Positions 16,566 to 26,675 are shown, counted from the stretch's first letter. The stretch: DNA of 64,000 nt from an uncultured Sutterella sp. (GCA_900542195.1 UQNA01000007.1:1-64000); one strand, 5' to 3'. Notes: generated from the sequence alone by a model not told the origin. Translations and numbers: made by a program.

Positions 16566-17621
16566 TTATTCAGGAAGTTTCATAAAATAAGCCTCGGTAT
16601 AAAAAGGAGGCTCATTATCAACATCGGAAATACTGGAATTTGCGGTTAATGTATGCGTATGAGTTTGTCCACTGCCTACAGAATTAAGCGTAAATGTGTG
16701 CGAGTGGCTACCGTTAGAAGAGGTTTCACCTGTCCATGATTCATTAGCATTCATTTGGAAATAATCCCATGGGGCATTATCACTACCAGAAGCAGAAGTG
16801 TTATAGGTACTTTGTTTCCCGCTAGAAAAACATCCATTTGCTAAATTTCCGGCTCGGTCATCGCAACCTATTTGTCCCGTGATATTCATACTTCCTTTTG
16901 TGTGAGTATGATTACCCGTTGTATTTGTGCTGCCTGAATGTGTGTGAGAAGGCAGTTGTTCAATAGTTAAAGCTGTTCCACCGATTACGCCACTAACCGC
17001 AATATTAGGAATATCTAATGTTGCCGATCCGCCCGTTTTTCCTGCATTTTGAGCAGTAGAACCCTTAACAAATTTATCAATAAGGTTAGGTGTTACCCCA
17101 TTTCTTCCGTCCGAACCGCCGTCACAAATAACCCAGCCTGTATCCGGTTGAGTAGTGCCCCAGAAAATCGGATTTCTGTTGTCAGTTCCGCCCATTTGCA
17201 CATTATGGAAGGGCATAATCGCTCCGGCTGGAACGGTTACATCTATATTTTTCCAGTAAGTACGATTAGAACCGGGCGCAACAACAGTAGAAGCCGGGCC
17301 ATTAGCTGTAACGCACCTGTATTTAGTTCCATTCTGTAGAACTTCATTCCCAACTTCATAATTAAGCACTGCGGAATAATTCATAATCCCGCCCTGTTGG
17401 TACCAAACAGTGAATTGAGAAAGTAAAAGTAAAATCCCGTTAAAGTCGTTTTTATGCGGTGGGATTCCGCCTTGTTCTATCGGAATAGCATTCTCATGAC
17501 CCCAACCGTTTTGTTGCGAAAGCCTACCAGTTCCGGCCTCGGTCGGGGTTAGGGGCGGAATTGTGTAATCCCCGTCTTTGGCAATAGTAGACTGAATTTG
17601 AAACTTTGGATAATTGCTCAT
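16566..17621 (-). CDS. tail fibre with collar domain and His-rich tip
   Basis: 351 residues. An N-terminal attachment part is followed by a tail-collar domain (PAGAIMPFHNV, then DTGWVICDGG and NLIDKFVKGST). The distal part is rich in HxH pairs (PSHTHSGST, NHTHTKG, GSHSHTFTL, QTHTHTLTA), like the metal-binding tip of T4-type short fibres. It should be the main receptor-binding fibre. Confidence 0.85.
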   Translation of the reverse strand: MSNYPKFQIQSTIAKDGDYTIPPLTPTEAGTGRLSQQNGWGHENAIPIEQGGIPPHKNDFNGILLLLSQFTVWYQQGGIMNYSAVLNYEVGNEVLQNGTKYRCVTANGPASTVVAPGSNRTYWKNIDVTVPAGAIMPFHNVQMGGTDNRNPIFWGTTQPDTGWVICDGGSDGRNGVTPNLIDKFVKGSTAQNAGKTGGSATLDIPNIAVSGVIGGTALTIEQLPSHTHSGSTNTTGNHTHTKGSMNITGQIGCDDRAGNLANGCFSSGKQSTYNTSASGSDNAPWDYFQMNANESWTGETSSNGSHSHTFTLNSVGSGQTHTHTLTANSSISDVDNEPPFYTEAYFMKLPE

Positions 17622-17626
17622 GATTG

Positions 17627-18256
17627 TTATATCTCAATTGTTTTCGAGGGGTTAAATACGCCCTGATTAAATGGCAAAAGTTTTTGACCAAAGAAGCCAA
17701 AAACAAGGTTAGAAGGCGTAACGGTTTCGACATTTGCTAAAACGCCAGCTGGTCTATTTAGTAATCCGTAATTTTTAAGAATCGCTATCTGTACGCTCGT
17801 AGGTTCCCCAACAATGCGGATATTGATACTCATATCTTGATAATCGTTAACGAATGCAGGCAAACCGATTAACTTAGTAAGTAGTTTGTTAATCGTTGCG
17901 CTAGTTGAATTAGAAACATTTACAACCGCTCGATAAAAGATTAAGAATCTAAAAAGTTCATCATCTAAGCGAGTGTCCACGTTATCTATAACTAAGTTTC
18001 GATTTACGCCTACACGCCGTCCCCACCAATCTAAAAAAACACCCTGCGCAGTGGCAGGGTTTAGGATTTTTTGAAAGAAGTAATCTAGTTGGGGGCTTGC
18101 GTCTAATTCTTCATTAAATAACATCGCTAATTGCTGATACTTTTGCGAATGCGAATATTGAGATTGAAGGGCGATAGATATTAGACATCGAACGTTAGAT
18201 AGTTTCCGAAAATCGGTAACGCTTAGGATATTGCGCCATGTTGTCGAATCAGACAT
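17627..18256 (-). CDS. baseplate protein, gpI-like (DUF2612 type)
   Basis: 209 residues directly after baseplate J, the place of P2 gpI. The region LDWWGRRVGVNRNLV and the later VSNSTSATINKLLTKL match the DUF2612/tail protein I pattern. It joins the baseplate wedge to the fibre. Confidence 0.8.
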   Translation of the reverse strand: MSDSTTWRNILSVTDFRKLSNVRCLISIALQSQYSHSQKYQQLAMLFNEELDASPQLDYFFQKILNPATAQGVFLDWWGRRVGVNRNLVIDNVDTRLDDELFRFLIFYRAVVNVSNSTSATINKLLTKLIGLPAFVNDYQDMSINIRIVGEPTSVQIAILKNYGLLNRPAGVLANVETVTPSNLVFGFFGQKLLPFNQGVFNPSKTIEI

Positions 18257-18276
18257 TTTTTAGCACCTCCAAAAAA

Positions 18277-19485
18277 CTAAGAAGTAAATGCAATAGTGAT
18301 ATCTGATTCACTAATTGTCGGTTCAATATCTGCGAGTATCTGGACGCTACTAGCAAGTGTTCCGGTGCCTAACGCAACCTCAATTGAAGCAATAGGGGCG
18401 GTTGTTGAAGCTTGAATTACAGAGTAAAAACGAGAAGCGTAAACCGTTGACGCTAGCGAAACTCTATCATTAGCACCCCCGCCCGTTACGTCATTAATTA
18501 AAGATTGAATAACTAAGTTTTTCTCTGTTGGGTTCATAGAAGAACCAAAGAAAGTTACTTTAATCTTTAACGCTTGGGATTCAGGGCGCACAATGTTATA
18601 AGTGTACGTAGCGTTATAAAAATTCTCATCTGTATAGCTAACTTGATAGTCTCCGGTCGTCCCACATCCTGCGTCTTTACGCTGATAAATCGTTTTGGCT
18701 ATTTCTTCATCTTCACCGCCAACAATCGAAATAAGAATTGAATGCGGATTAATTGTTACTCCGAATTTTTCAATACTTGAATTGTTCGGATTTTCAAGAA
18801 CTCGAACATCTAAAACCCCGTCTAAGGCAGCAAGGTTTGCTTGAATTGCCTCAACGTATCCGGTCGCATTAATCGCATAACTTTCAACCATGCGGTTTCT
18901 TAATTCCGAATCGGTTTCTTCATCACGCCCAATAATTCCGGCCGTTGGGTTTGTAATTGAATCCCACCCGGCGATAGTAGTGACTATCTTATTAACTGCT
19001 CCACTGGCAACCTCTAACGGGCCATGTTCAATAGCTGTAAACGTTGTAAGTACTGTTCCGTTATCTGTGATTTTTGCGCCGGAGGCATTAGAGTGTCTGT
19101 ACTGATTACCTTGTGAATCCTGTGCAATAGCTCCATACGGAATTACAGTACCTTTTAATCCGGTCAATTTACAGTTAACTACTGTCGGCTCGGATATCTT
19201 TCTATCTAAGCCATAAAGCGAGGCCAAAGCGTCTAAGAATTTACCTGTTGCGGTTACAGGATTAACCATGTTTGATAAAAAAATAATTTCTGCATTCTTA
19301 GCTTCAATCTCGGAAACAATTAAATCTAAAACCTGACCCATAGGCGAGGAAGGCTCAATATTTAAAAGCGGTTCATCTGGTGAAGTCTGAAATGCTTGCT
19401 GTATCTTTTCTCCTATGTCTTGTCTAATGTCTTGTGTGCTAGGCAAAGTTACGCCTGTTTGCGGATTAAAAATTACTTGTGCCAT
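18277..19485 (-). CDS. baseplate J family protein
   Basis: 402 residues. The N-terminal part (FNPQTGVTLPSTQDIRQDI, GQVLDLIVSEIEAKN) and the central RDEETDSELRNRMVES with VLDVRVLENPN are typical of Baseplate_J wedge proteins of contractile tails. It lies between the gp25-like and gpI-like genes as in P2 and Mu. Confidence 0.93.
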   Translation of the reverse strand: MAQVIFNPQTGVTLPSTQDIRQDIGEKIQQAFQTSPDEPLLNIEPSSPMGQVLDLIVSEIEAKNAEIIFLSNMVNPVTATGKFLDALASLYGLDRKISEPTVVNCKLTGLKGTVIPYGAIAQDSQGNQYRHSNASGAKITDNGTVLTTFTAIEHGPLEVASGAVNKIVTTIAGWDSITNPTAGIIGRDEETDSELRNRMVESYAINATGYVEAIQANLAALDGVLDVRVLENPNNSSIEKFGVTINPHSILISIVGGEDEEIAKTIYQRKDAGCGTTGDYQVSYTDENFYNATYTYNIVRPESQALKIKVTFFGSSMNPTEKNLVIQSLINDVTGGGANDRVSLASTVYASRFYSVIQASTTAPIASIEVALGTGTLASSVQILADIEPTISESDITIAFTS

Positions 19486-19526
19486 TGCGTTTAAACCTAA
19501 AGAAATAAAAATAAAAACTTAAAAAT

Positions 19527-19898
19527 TTAAAAATTAAAGGTAAGTGTTTCTTGTAATTCTGTAGTGATAGTTATCTCACCGTGAAGTATGCGATTCTCTT
19601 CGTCAAATTCGGTTACTGTTACGCTGTCTACAGATTGCACCCCTTGCGTTCTGTTTCCGGCTTCTCTGATAACTTGAGATAACACGGTTGTATCTAAGCT
19701 CTTAGCTAATTGAGCTTCTTTCCAATTAATACCGTTTTCCTGCTGAAAGTAAGCGTCATTCGTCCATAGTCTTATCTCATTAGCAAGGTTTTGAGCTATA
19801 GCAAGATTACCGCTAGTTAATAAAATATTTCCTTCGGGCGTAAGCTGTAAATCCCAACTGTTTGGGTCAAGTAACGCCGTTTTATTTTCGTGCGCCAT
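19527..19898 (-). CDS. baseplate wedge protein, gp25/gpW-like (DUF2634 type)
   Basis: 123 residues. The pattern DPNSWDLQLTPEGNI, ANEIRLWTNDAYFQ and REAGNRTQGVQSVDSVTV fits the short wedge proteins that link the sheath to baseplate J. Position upstream of J supports this. Confidence 0.85.
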   Translation of the reverse strand: MAHENKTALLDPNSWDLQLTPEGNILLTSGNLAIAQNLANEIRLWTNDAYFQQENGINWKEAQLAKSLDTTVLSQVIREAGNRTQGVQSVDSVTVTEFDEENRILHGEITITTELQETLTFNF

Positions 19899-19919
19899 AA
19901 TCTAAAAATCCTAATTGCT

Positions 19920-20654
19920 TTATTCCGGCTGTCCGGTGCTCGAATCACCGCTCTGTACGCCTGTATGTGTGTGAGTAGTAAGGCTAATTCCTTGAGCTGT
20001 AACATCACCGCTAAAGGTTGCATTTTCACCGCCAGCACCACCGCCGGAAATAGCACCATTCAAGTTAATTTGCGGGGCTGTAACAGTGAATGAGCTTGAG
20101 GCCGTTACTTCCATAGTTTGAGCCTCAACTTTTGCGCTCTTGGTCTTAATCGTGACTTCTTGCGGGGCTTCTATAGCAATGGTTCCTTCATCTTCTAAAT
20201 GGATAAATACTTCGGGGGCTTTTCCCCAAAAACCGCCAATATAGAAAGAGTCAGACGGGTCAAATTGTCTAAAAGTAGCCGGAACTTTAGGCGTATTGTC
20301 TCCGTTGATATTTGAAATATCATTTTTTGCAACAACCGCTAGGCCAATATCTCCGACTTTCGGATCGCAGATTACTGCTGCCTTACCATGCTGTAACCGG
20401 AAATATGGCAACTTAGGAATGTTGGTAACTTGTAATCCCTGACCTTTGTTATTTCTAGGCTGTAAAAGCGGTTTTACTGATACGTAACCAGCCCCTTTAT
20501 CTTTTCCGCTTCTCTCTACTGCTGTAACAACAACAGGTAAAGAGGTGCTTACTATTTTTGAGATAAGCGAGGAAACAAAGAAATTAAGGGCGTTAGTTTC
20601 ATTTGAACTTGCAAAATCGTTATATCCTGCGTTTAGTTCTTTTTCTTCTGCCAT
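19920..20654 (-). CDS. baseplate spike (Gp138/gpV-like)
   Basis: 244 residues. The N-terminal OB-like domain (about 30-130; GDIGLAVVAKNDISNINGD) is of the Gp138 type. The C-terminal part is a beta-helix-like spike with Thr/Val repeats and ends TTHTHTGVQSG, an HxH metal-binding tip as in P2 gpV. This is the membrane-piercing needle. Confidence 0.88.
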   Translation of the reverse strand: MAEEKELNAGYNDFASSNETNALNFFVSSLISKIVSTSLPVVVTAVERSGKDKGAGYVSVKPLLQPRNNKGQGLQVTNIPKLPYFRLQHGKAAVICDPKVGDIGLAVVAKNDISNINGDNTPKVPATFRQFDPSDSFYIGGFWGKAPEVFIHLEDEGTIAIEAPQEVTIKTKSAKVEAQTMEVTASSSFTVTAPQINLNGAISGGGAGGENATFSGDVTAQGISLTTHTHTGVQSGDSSTGQPE

Positions 20655-20657
20655 GGC

Positions 20658-21518
20658 TTACCACCTTGGGAATATCGCATTAATTTGTGTTTTCCAAGCG
20701 TTTCCGCCCGGGTCATTTGCGCTTAGTTGATGATTAAGTCCCACTATTTTCCAAGTGCCGGAGGCGTGAGGTACGATAGATTCAAGTTTGAAGTTCGCAC
20801 CGATTCTTAGCTCAGGTCGGAAAAAACAAGATACGTTAATGCCATTATTAGAAAAGGTCGGATATCCGATCATGCCGTTTTGTGCATTAATTAAAGGAAT
20901 ACCGCCTTGAGATTTACGGCTGGCATTCTTAGGCATTAATACAACTTTTTCATCATCAAACAACAGATCAGCGCCCACGGCCTCGGCAATTCTGCGCATT
21001 TTCGTGACCGGATCACCGTTAATTATGCAGTCTTTAATGGAGGCGGTTACTTCGTTATTCTCAAATACGTATCCAACTTCTTTACTTAATTGGTCAATCA
21101 ATCCGGCAACTGTTTGATTACCGTTAACGGATATTGGAGCTTGGGGAATTAATGCCGGGAATAATCCGCAGTTAGCTTCAATCTTAAAATCTGGTGAAGG
21201 CGAAGCGTTAAAGTCCGCCCAAGCGTTAACAATCTCACCCTTGAATACAACAGATAAAGTTTTACCTTTTTGACCTGCGGAAATATTTATCTTGTTTCTT
21301 TTCAATGAAAACGATTTAAAGCCTAAATGCGTTAATCGCTCCATTGTGTTTAAAGATAATCCTTTAATACTTACCGTGGCTTTAGGAAAAGCCGGACATC
21401 CTGACTTGGTAATGCTTACTTTCATTGCAAGGTCTCGGATTGTTAAGGCTTCCTGCCCGTCTAAAGTTACTGTTACGGCGATATCTTTTTGGGTGTAGGT
21501 AGTTTCATTATTGTTCAT
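20658..21518 (-). CDS. baseplate hub protein
   Basis: 286 residues. It precedes the spike gene and has beta-rich domains and the late-control-like end TWKIVGLNHQLSANDPGGNAWKTQ, which fits hub proteins of small myophages. It is assigned to the hub by order and this motif, with moderate confidence in the exact family. Confidence 0.75.
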   Translation of the reverse strand: MNNNETTYTQKDIAVTVTLDGQEALTIRDLAMKVSITKSGCPAFPKATVSIKGLSLNTMERLTHLGFKSFSLKRNKINISAGQKGKTLSVVFKGEIVNAWADFNASPSPDFKIEANCGLFPALIPQAPISVNGNQTVAGLIDQLSKEVGYVFENNEVTASIKDCIINGDPVTKMRRIAEAVGADLLFDDEKVVLMPKNASRKSQGGIPLINAQNGMIGYPTFSNNGINVSCFFRPELRIGANFKLESIVPHASGTWKIVGLNHQLSANDPGGNAWKTQINAIFPRW

Positions 21519-21825
21519 TAGAAGCCTCGCTATCAGCGTTCTCGTAAAGCAATAGCCACCTTGAATTTAATTCTTCGTACTGTGGATCGGACTGTCCTAA
21601 AGTATCTACAAAGTACAATCTGCCATTAAAGTTAGGGGAGGGGTAACAATTAATATCTGTACCAACACAAACTTTGCGACCCTTGAATATTTCAACCTCG
21701 TTGCAAGTCAAATCACAATAAAGAGATTCCGCAACCTGCCTAAGCTGTATCACGCAGTTTTGAGAATCAAGCACTACTGAAAATTCTTGCCACGGAAGAG
21801 GGGATATTTCAATCTGTTCAATCAT
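21508..21825 (-). CDS. baseplate plug protein
   Basis: 105 residues: MIEQIEISPLPWQEFSVVL start and LYFVDTLGQSDPQYEEL later match the plug family (Pam3 gp18 type) that seals the end of the tail tube. It overlaps the hub start by 11 bp. Confidence 0.75.
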   Translation of the reverse strand: MIEQIEISPLPWQEFSVVLDSQNCVIQLRQVAESLYCDLTCNEVEIFKGRKVCVGTDINCYPSPNFNGRLYFVDTLGQSDPQYEELNSRWLLLYENADSEASNEQ

Positions 21826-21835
21826 GTTTTACCCC

Positions 21836-22357
21836 TTACTTAAATTTATTAGAAACACTCTTAAAGAAGGAAGTTCTAGTTTGTGCCTGCCCGGTATTTA
21901 CTTTGTTCGCAGAGGTTGCACGTTTAGGTGAATACTTTGTTTTTTGTGTACTTAAATCAACGCTAATGATTTCTACAAAAGAACAATGTACCGATAAGAA
22001 ACAAGCTCCGGTAGATTGCGTTCTCGTAAAGTCGTAATGGTCTAGTGCCATATTCCGCCAAATCTTGGCTGGAGAAAAAATAGTACAAGTTTCCGTACTT
22101 TGGATTTTCTTATCCAGCATGGCTAAAGCTAAAACCTGTACTGGATAACTACCATTGAAAAGAAACTCAACGTTTACCCGCTCAGGTTCTCGGACAATGT
22201 TATAAGCTGCCAATTGTCCATTTTCAATCGGCTCAGTAGGTATCTTAGAACTTCTATCAGAATCAATAGAACCGATAGACGTATACGGCACAAAAGGTAA
22301 AAGGTTATCGCTAACTACTGTCCAAGCGAAACCCATGACTGAATTAATTGAAGCCAT
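21836..22357 (-). CDS. baseplate/tail protein
   Basis: 173 residues between tape measure and plug. The end is basic (TSANKVNTGQAQTRTSFFKS). Position matches the hub-adjacent Dit-like or gp53-like component in small contractile phages. Exact family is not recognised. Confidence 0.65.
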   Translation of the reverse strand: MASINSVMGFAWTVVSDNLLPFVPYTSIGSIDSDRSSKIPTEPIENGQLAAYNIVREPERVNVEFLFNGSYPVQVLALAMLDKKIQSTETCTIFSPAKIWRNMALDHYDFTRTQSTGACFLSVHCSFVEIISVDLSTQKTKYSPKRATSANKVNTGQAQTRTSFFKSVSNKFK

Positions 22358-22359
22358 TT

Positions 22360-24075
22360 TTAGTAACTCGCTATTAAACCGGATGAGCTATTAGCTAACA
22401 AATCGTTTTTATTTAAACCTTCGGTTACGCCTTGCATGGTTGCTTGTTTAATTGCTTGCGGGTCTGCGTCACCGTTCACATTAATAACTACATCCGTCTT
22501 AACTTGATTGTTTACTGTGTTTTGTTTTACTGCTTTTCCAGCGTAAGACGCACCGTTACCGGCTATGTTTCCGGCCGGAGGAACTATCTTCTTTTCCTTA
22601 TCGTCACCAAAACCCAAGAAGTTTTTAACGCTGTCCATGGGATTAGTTAATGCGTCCGGCATTTTCCAATCAGAGAAGAAATTAAGTTTTTCTGTTATCC
22701 AATCGAAAATAGAAGCAACACTTTCTTTAATGCTTTCCCATGTGTCTATAAACGTCTTTTTGATTTCAGGTAATTTATTAATTAAATCCGCAATACCTTT
22801 GGCAACCGATCCAATAGAACCAACAATCGTAAGAATTGCAGATTTAACAACCGCCCCAAAGACATCCATAAACAAGTCTTTAACGGGCTTTAATGCGTCA
22901 CCAAGTTCGCAAATAGCTTTCCATGCGTCTTTAAAAGATTGTCTTACGCCCTCAATATCTTCACTTGAATATCCAAGAGTTTCAAGAAACTCACCAAAAA
23001 CGCTATCCCCGCCCTCAACGAAAGTAATTAAATCATCTATGGCACCAGCCAATAAAACGATTAAACCGATTGCAACCCCTAGCGGGCTAAATAATGCGCC
23101 TAATACCTTCGGGGCATTAGTCAGAATTGCACGAGGGCCGAAGGCAGCAGCAGCCGCAACGGTAATAGTACCTAATGCAACCTTGATAAATTCTGAATGT
23201 TCTCCAATGAAATTGGCTAATTCCGCAAATGCTTTAACGGCTTTTTCAACATACGGGATAAAGAACTTAGCAAACTGGTTGCCAATGTTTTGAACCGCCA
23301 TTCCTGTAGTTTGCCAAGCGATTTTAAAACGCCTTGCATTCTCTGCGTCCTTAGGCGTTAAGGCCATTTTCCGATAAGTTTCAACAAGCGTATTCATTTG
23401 CTTATTGTTTTGCAGGAAAACGGCAGCACTTTCACGGGTCAAACCCATATATTTCAGGGCATAGTCAGCCTGAGCACCGCTCATGCCATTAAGTTGTTTT
23501 CCCATTCTTAGGAAAACTTCACCGCTTGCGCCTGTGCGTTCGGTAAACGATTTCATAGCGTTAGTAAATGCCTCAGCACTACCACCCGCCGCCACATTAG
23601 CCTTGCGCCATGCGTCTATTTCCGATACGTTCATCCGTACGGACTTGGATAAATCATCTAACTTAGCTCCTTCATCGAGGAAGTTAGTAAACATGAGCTT
23701 TGCGCCGAACATTGCCACTAATGGCCCGGCATAAGACTTGATAGCGGAAAATACTCTTTTAGCGGTGCTGTCTAATTGTTCAAACGCTTTTTGTCCTTGC
23801 TTACCTGCTTTATCTAAATCTTTTCCGGTTTGTTCTGCTTTAATGGAGGCTTGGTTTAATCCTTTACCTACTTTAACTATTGCGTCTCCAGTCTCGTTTA
23901 CTTTTTGAGCTGTAATGTCTGTCGCATTACCTAAAAGATGATTGATATCTTCATCTGCACCAGCAGATTTTTTAATTAGGTAATCTAACTTTTTGGCTAA
24001 TAAATCAAAGAACTCAATAATCCCGTCCGCTTTCAAGCCAATGTCGATTAATAGTTGATCTGTTGTAGTTGCCAT
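22360..24075 (-). CDS. tail tape measure protein
   Basis: 571 residues from MATTTDQLLIDIGLKADG. A coiled-coil N-terminal part, a hydrophobic section (about 315-375, including PLGVAIGLIVLLAGAIDDL) and a flexible C-terminus with many Asn fit a short tape measure, so the tail should be short. I chose 24075 and not the upstream in-frame ATG because the latter lies inside the chaperone extension. Confidence 0.9.
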   Translation of the reverse strand: MATTTDQLLIDIGLKADGIIEFFDLLAKKLDYLIKKSAGADEDINHLLGNATDITAQKVNETGDAIVKVGKGLNQASIKAEQTGKDLDKAGKQGQKAFEQLDSTAKRVFSAIKSYAGPLVAMFGAKLMFTNFLDEGAKLDDLSKSVRMNVSEIDAWRKANVAAGGSAEAFTNAMKSFTERTGASGEVFLRMGKQLNGMSGAQADYALKYMGLTRESAAVFLQNNKQMNTLVETYRKMALTPKDAENARRFKIAWQTTGMAVQNIGNQFAKFFIPYVEKAVKAFAELANFIGEHSEFIKVALGTITVAAAAAFGPRAILTNAPKVLGALFSPLGVAIGLIVLLAGAIDDLITFVEGGDSVFGEFLETLGYSSEDIEGVRQSFKDAWKAICELGDALKPVKDLFMDVFGAVVKSAILTIVGSIGSVAKGIADLINKLPEIKKTFIDTWESIKESVASIFDWITEKLNFFSDWKMPDALTNPMDSVKNFLGFGDDKEKKIVPPAGNIAGNGASYAGKAVKQNTVNNQVKTDVVINVNGDADPQAIKQATMQGVTEGLNKNDLLANSSSGLIASY

Positions 24076-24106
24076 GATTTTCAGCCAAAAAGTTAGAAGT
24101 AATAAG

Positions 24107-24696
24107 TTAGTTTTGGCTCTTTTGTACGAGCCATTTGTTGTAGTTCTCAACTAAAAGAACTTCATCCAACTGATACGCTTCTTCTAGCGTCATAGTTGTT
24201 TGAAGTTCTTGTAGTGTCGCTAAGTTGTTAGCAATTAAGCGAGAAAAAAGCGGGGAAAAGTTAGAAGGTGTCGCAATTCCCCGCACTTTTGCACAATCAG
24301 CTAGAAACTCACCCCGCCTTGGGAGGTATGTTTCAGAAAGTTGGGAAAAAAACCAAAATTTGCCTCAACTGATTCTTTTCTTAATCTAAGAAGAGTAAGC
24401 GGAGAGGAAATATAGCCGTCTGCGTCATCGTAAGAAAATTGTGTTTCCTTACCGTCACAAACTCGATACACGCATTTAAGCACTTCATCAAGAATTGCTT
24501 TAGCTTCTGGATATGGAGCACTTAATACCGCTTTAATAGCTTCATTGTAATTAATAGAATCAAAATTCATATTTTTCCCGGCTAACATTGCAACACGGAT
24601 AATTAAATCTTCCGCTTTAGTTGCAGGAAAAGGATAAATCTTGAATGTGAGCTTATTTCCGCCGTCATCCAGCTTAATAATTTTCGGTTCTTTCAT
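24107..24696 (-). CDS. tail assembly chaperone -1 frameshift product
   Basis: The chaperone gene 24301-24696 contains seven T (minus strand, 24346-24352) read GGT TTT TTT CCC. A -1 slip there opens a frame running to a TAA at 24107, through LPRRGEFLADCAKVRGIA and MTLEEAYQLDEVLLVENYN. This extension has a sensible composition and no separate start or ribosome binding site. It is the equivalent of lambda gpG-T, coding a longer chaperone used in tail assembly. Frameshifting is inferred, not shown. Confidence 0.75.
24301..24696 (-). CDS. tail assembly chaperone
   Basis: 131 residues between tube and tape measure genes, the standard place of the chaperone. Start MKEPKIIKLDDGGNKLTF. The shorter product ends GGVSF at a TAG. 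The 7-T slippery site lies 14 codons before the stop. Confidence 0.8.
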   Translation of the reverse strand: MKEPKIIKLDDGGNKLTFKIYPFPATKAEDLIIRVAMLAGKNMNFDSINYNEAIKAVLSAPYPEAKAILDEVLKCVYRVCDGKETQFSYDDADGYISSPLTLLRLRKESVEANFGFFPNFLKHTSQGGVSF

Positions 24697-24698
24697 TA

Positions 24699-25142
24699 TT
24701 AAATTTTCTCCATTTTTTCAAAGTGGAATACCCAAGTTGTCGGAGCCAAAACCTTGTTAACGGCTGGCAACGGGTTTGCGGTTTGAAGTACACCTTTAGA
24801 AAACTGATAAGACTTGCCAATACTTGGTAAACGTACAGTTAAGTTACAAACATAGATCTTCTTGTTTGAACTCATTGCTTCATAAATATTTGCAAATGCG
24901 AAAGCCGTAGGAGAATTAGCTTCTAACGTGATTGTTACCGGATAAATATTGGGGGTAACACCAGCAGCCATATGACCGTCCACGCCCATGCGGGTTTCGG
25001 CAATTTGCATTGAATCGGCAACAATTGCAGCGTCTGTTGAGAAATTTTGTAATTGAATGCCATTCGGATATAAATCTTCTACTGTCATAACCGCTGAGGC
25101 ATTAGCAGCGGTGATATCTAAATTTTGTGTTGGTAAAGCCAT
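24699..25142 (-). CDS. tail tube protein (DUF3277 type)
   Basis: 147 residues. The motif TRMGVDGHMAAGVTPN and VTITLEANSPTAF are typical of the DUF3277 tube family. It follows the sheath gene as expected and should form the inner tail tube. Confidence 0.9.
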   Translation of the reverse strand: MALPTQNLDITAANASAVMTVEDLYPNGIQLQNFSTDAAIVADSMQIAETRMGVDGHMAAGVTPNIYPVTITLEANSPTAFAFANIYEAMSSNKKIYVCNLTVRLPSIGKSYQFSKGVLQTANPLPAVNKVLAPTTWVFHFEKMEKI

Positions 25143-25161
25143 TTTTAAGCTCCAAAACTAA

Positions 25162-26658
25162 TTAAAGGGTGGCTGTTAAAGGGAGGGTGATTCGCTGAAT
25201 TGCTCCGGCATAAGTAAACCATAAGCCTAGGCGTGGCGTTCCTCTTTCGGTTCTTACGTTCGCAGACGGGGACTCAATCAAGTACCAATAACCTTTAGAG
25301 TACAAATCTTGTTTAATGTTTGTATTGGCGGTTTCAGTAAGTAACTGTTGAACTTGAGAGTTGGATAGTTCTAATCCTGTATCAATAACGCCATTGCGTT
25401 TTGCTTCGTTGATAGGGTCAAGTAACCACGCTTCAATAAATGCAAATCCAAGGGCGTTATAAGGTGCTCTATTAATTGAAGCGAAGCCGTCCATAATTTG
25501 GCGTTGAATGCGAGCTTTAAACCAAATCATTCCGTAGAGAACATCAATGAACTCATAGATACCGGATAGCAAACAACCTCTATTAATAAAATCAAATTCT
25601 GCGTTACGGGTTGCAAATGCTCCCACGTAATTCACTCTTAAATCATCTAAGGCTTCGGCTACTTCATCGCTTAGAACGCTTGCTTTAATGCCAGAAGCGG
25701 ATTTAGCGAACCATGTTTTAATTCCTTGGTTTGCCGTCCAGTCAATGGAGGCACCCACGGCCAAAAATGTAGCGGTTTCCTGCGCACTGCCGTAAACCTC
25801 AACAAGACAATTGAAGTTATTTTCTTTCAGCTTGTAGGCTTTAGTTTGAGATTGTGTCGCTTGATTGGTCATCTTTACGTCATTATCCCAATCAAAGTAA
25901 ACATAATCATCATCGATATCTGCCCACTTAGCCAATTCCATGGCCTCTTCTAATTCTGTCTCGTAAAGAGTAGTAAACCCTACCCAGTTGCGAGAAACAG
26001 AAGTAATAAGATTCATGTTTTGAGCAGGTGTTAAAGCCTTAGAACCTTGGGATAAAACCGCTCCGGTTTCTTCACTCAAACCTAACAAAGCGGACAAGTC
26101 AGTGCCAGAACCTGTGGCCTCAGCGTAACCGATTGTCGCAGTGTCACCTGTTGCGGTGGTTGTAAGAATAATGGCTTTCTGGTCAGAGTTATAAACGCCT
26201 GTAACGCCTGTAATGGCTGTAGCCAATAAAGTGGCAACTTCACTTAATGATTTAGCTGTAGATAAATCCAAGTCGGATACTGTTTTGGTTTCAGCCCCAA
26301 TAGTAATTTTTAATGAGCCGTCTTCAATCTTAACCAGTTCGGATAATTGGACATTGATAGGAGCAGAACGAATCCAAGCGGCACAATCAGCGGATACTCT
26401 GCGGGCAACAAATAATCTTTGTACTGATTTCTGTTGGTTGTTTACGCCTGAAAAATACTGATTAGCAAAATCAGCTTCTTTAGATTCTGCCCCAAAATAA
26501 TTGGCTACTGATTGAGCTGTAATGAACTCAACCACCGGCTTAGAGGTCGGAATAAGTGCATTATTGGTAAGCAAGAGGCCGTTAGTTTCGAGGTCAGCCG
26601 AACCCGCCCCGATCACTCTTGGAGTAATGGAAACTAGGTAGTTACTATTGATTGACAT
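25162..26658 (-). CDS. tail sheath protein (DUF3383 type)
   Basis: 498 residues. SINSNYLVSITPRVIGAG start, AKSASGIKASVLSDEVAEA and a C-terminal RGTPRLGLWFTYAGAIQR match DUF3383 contractile sheaths. Presence of this gene makes the phage a myovirus-type. Confidence 0.93.
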   Translation of the reverse strand: MSINSNYLVSITPRVIGAGSADLETNGLLLTNNALIPTSKPVVEFITAQSVANYFGAESKEADFANQYFSGVNNQQKSVQRLFVARRVSADCAAWIRSAPINVQLSELVKIEDGSLKITIGAETKTVSDLDLSTAKSLSEVATLLATAITGVTGVYNSDQKAIILTTTATGDTATIGYAEATGSGTDLSALLGLSEETGAVLSQGSKALTPAQNMNLITSVSRNWVGFTTLYETELEEAMELAKWADIDDDYVYFDWDNDVKMTNQATQSQTKAYKLKENNFNCLVEVYGSAQETATFLAVGASIDWTANQGIKTWFAKSASGIKASVLSDEVAEALDDLRVNYVGAFATRNAEFDFINRGCLLSGIYEFIDVLYGMIWFKARIQRQIMDGFASINRAPYNALGFAFIEAWLLDPINEAKRNGVIDTGLELSNSQVQQLLTETANTNIKQDLYSKGYWYLIESPSANVRTERGTPRLGLWFTYAGAIQRITLPLTATL

Positions 26659-26675
26659 AGTTAAATCCCATAAAA

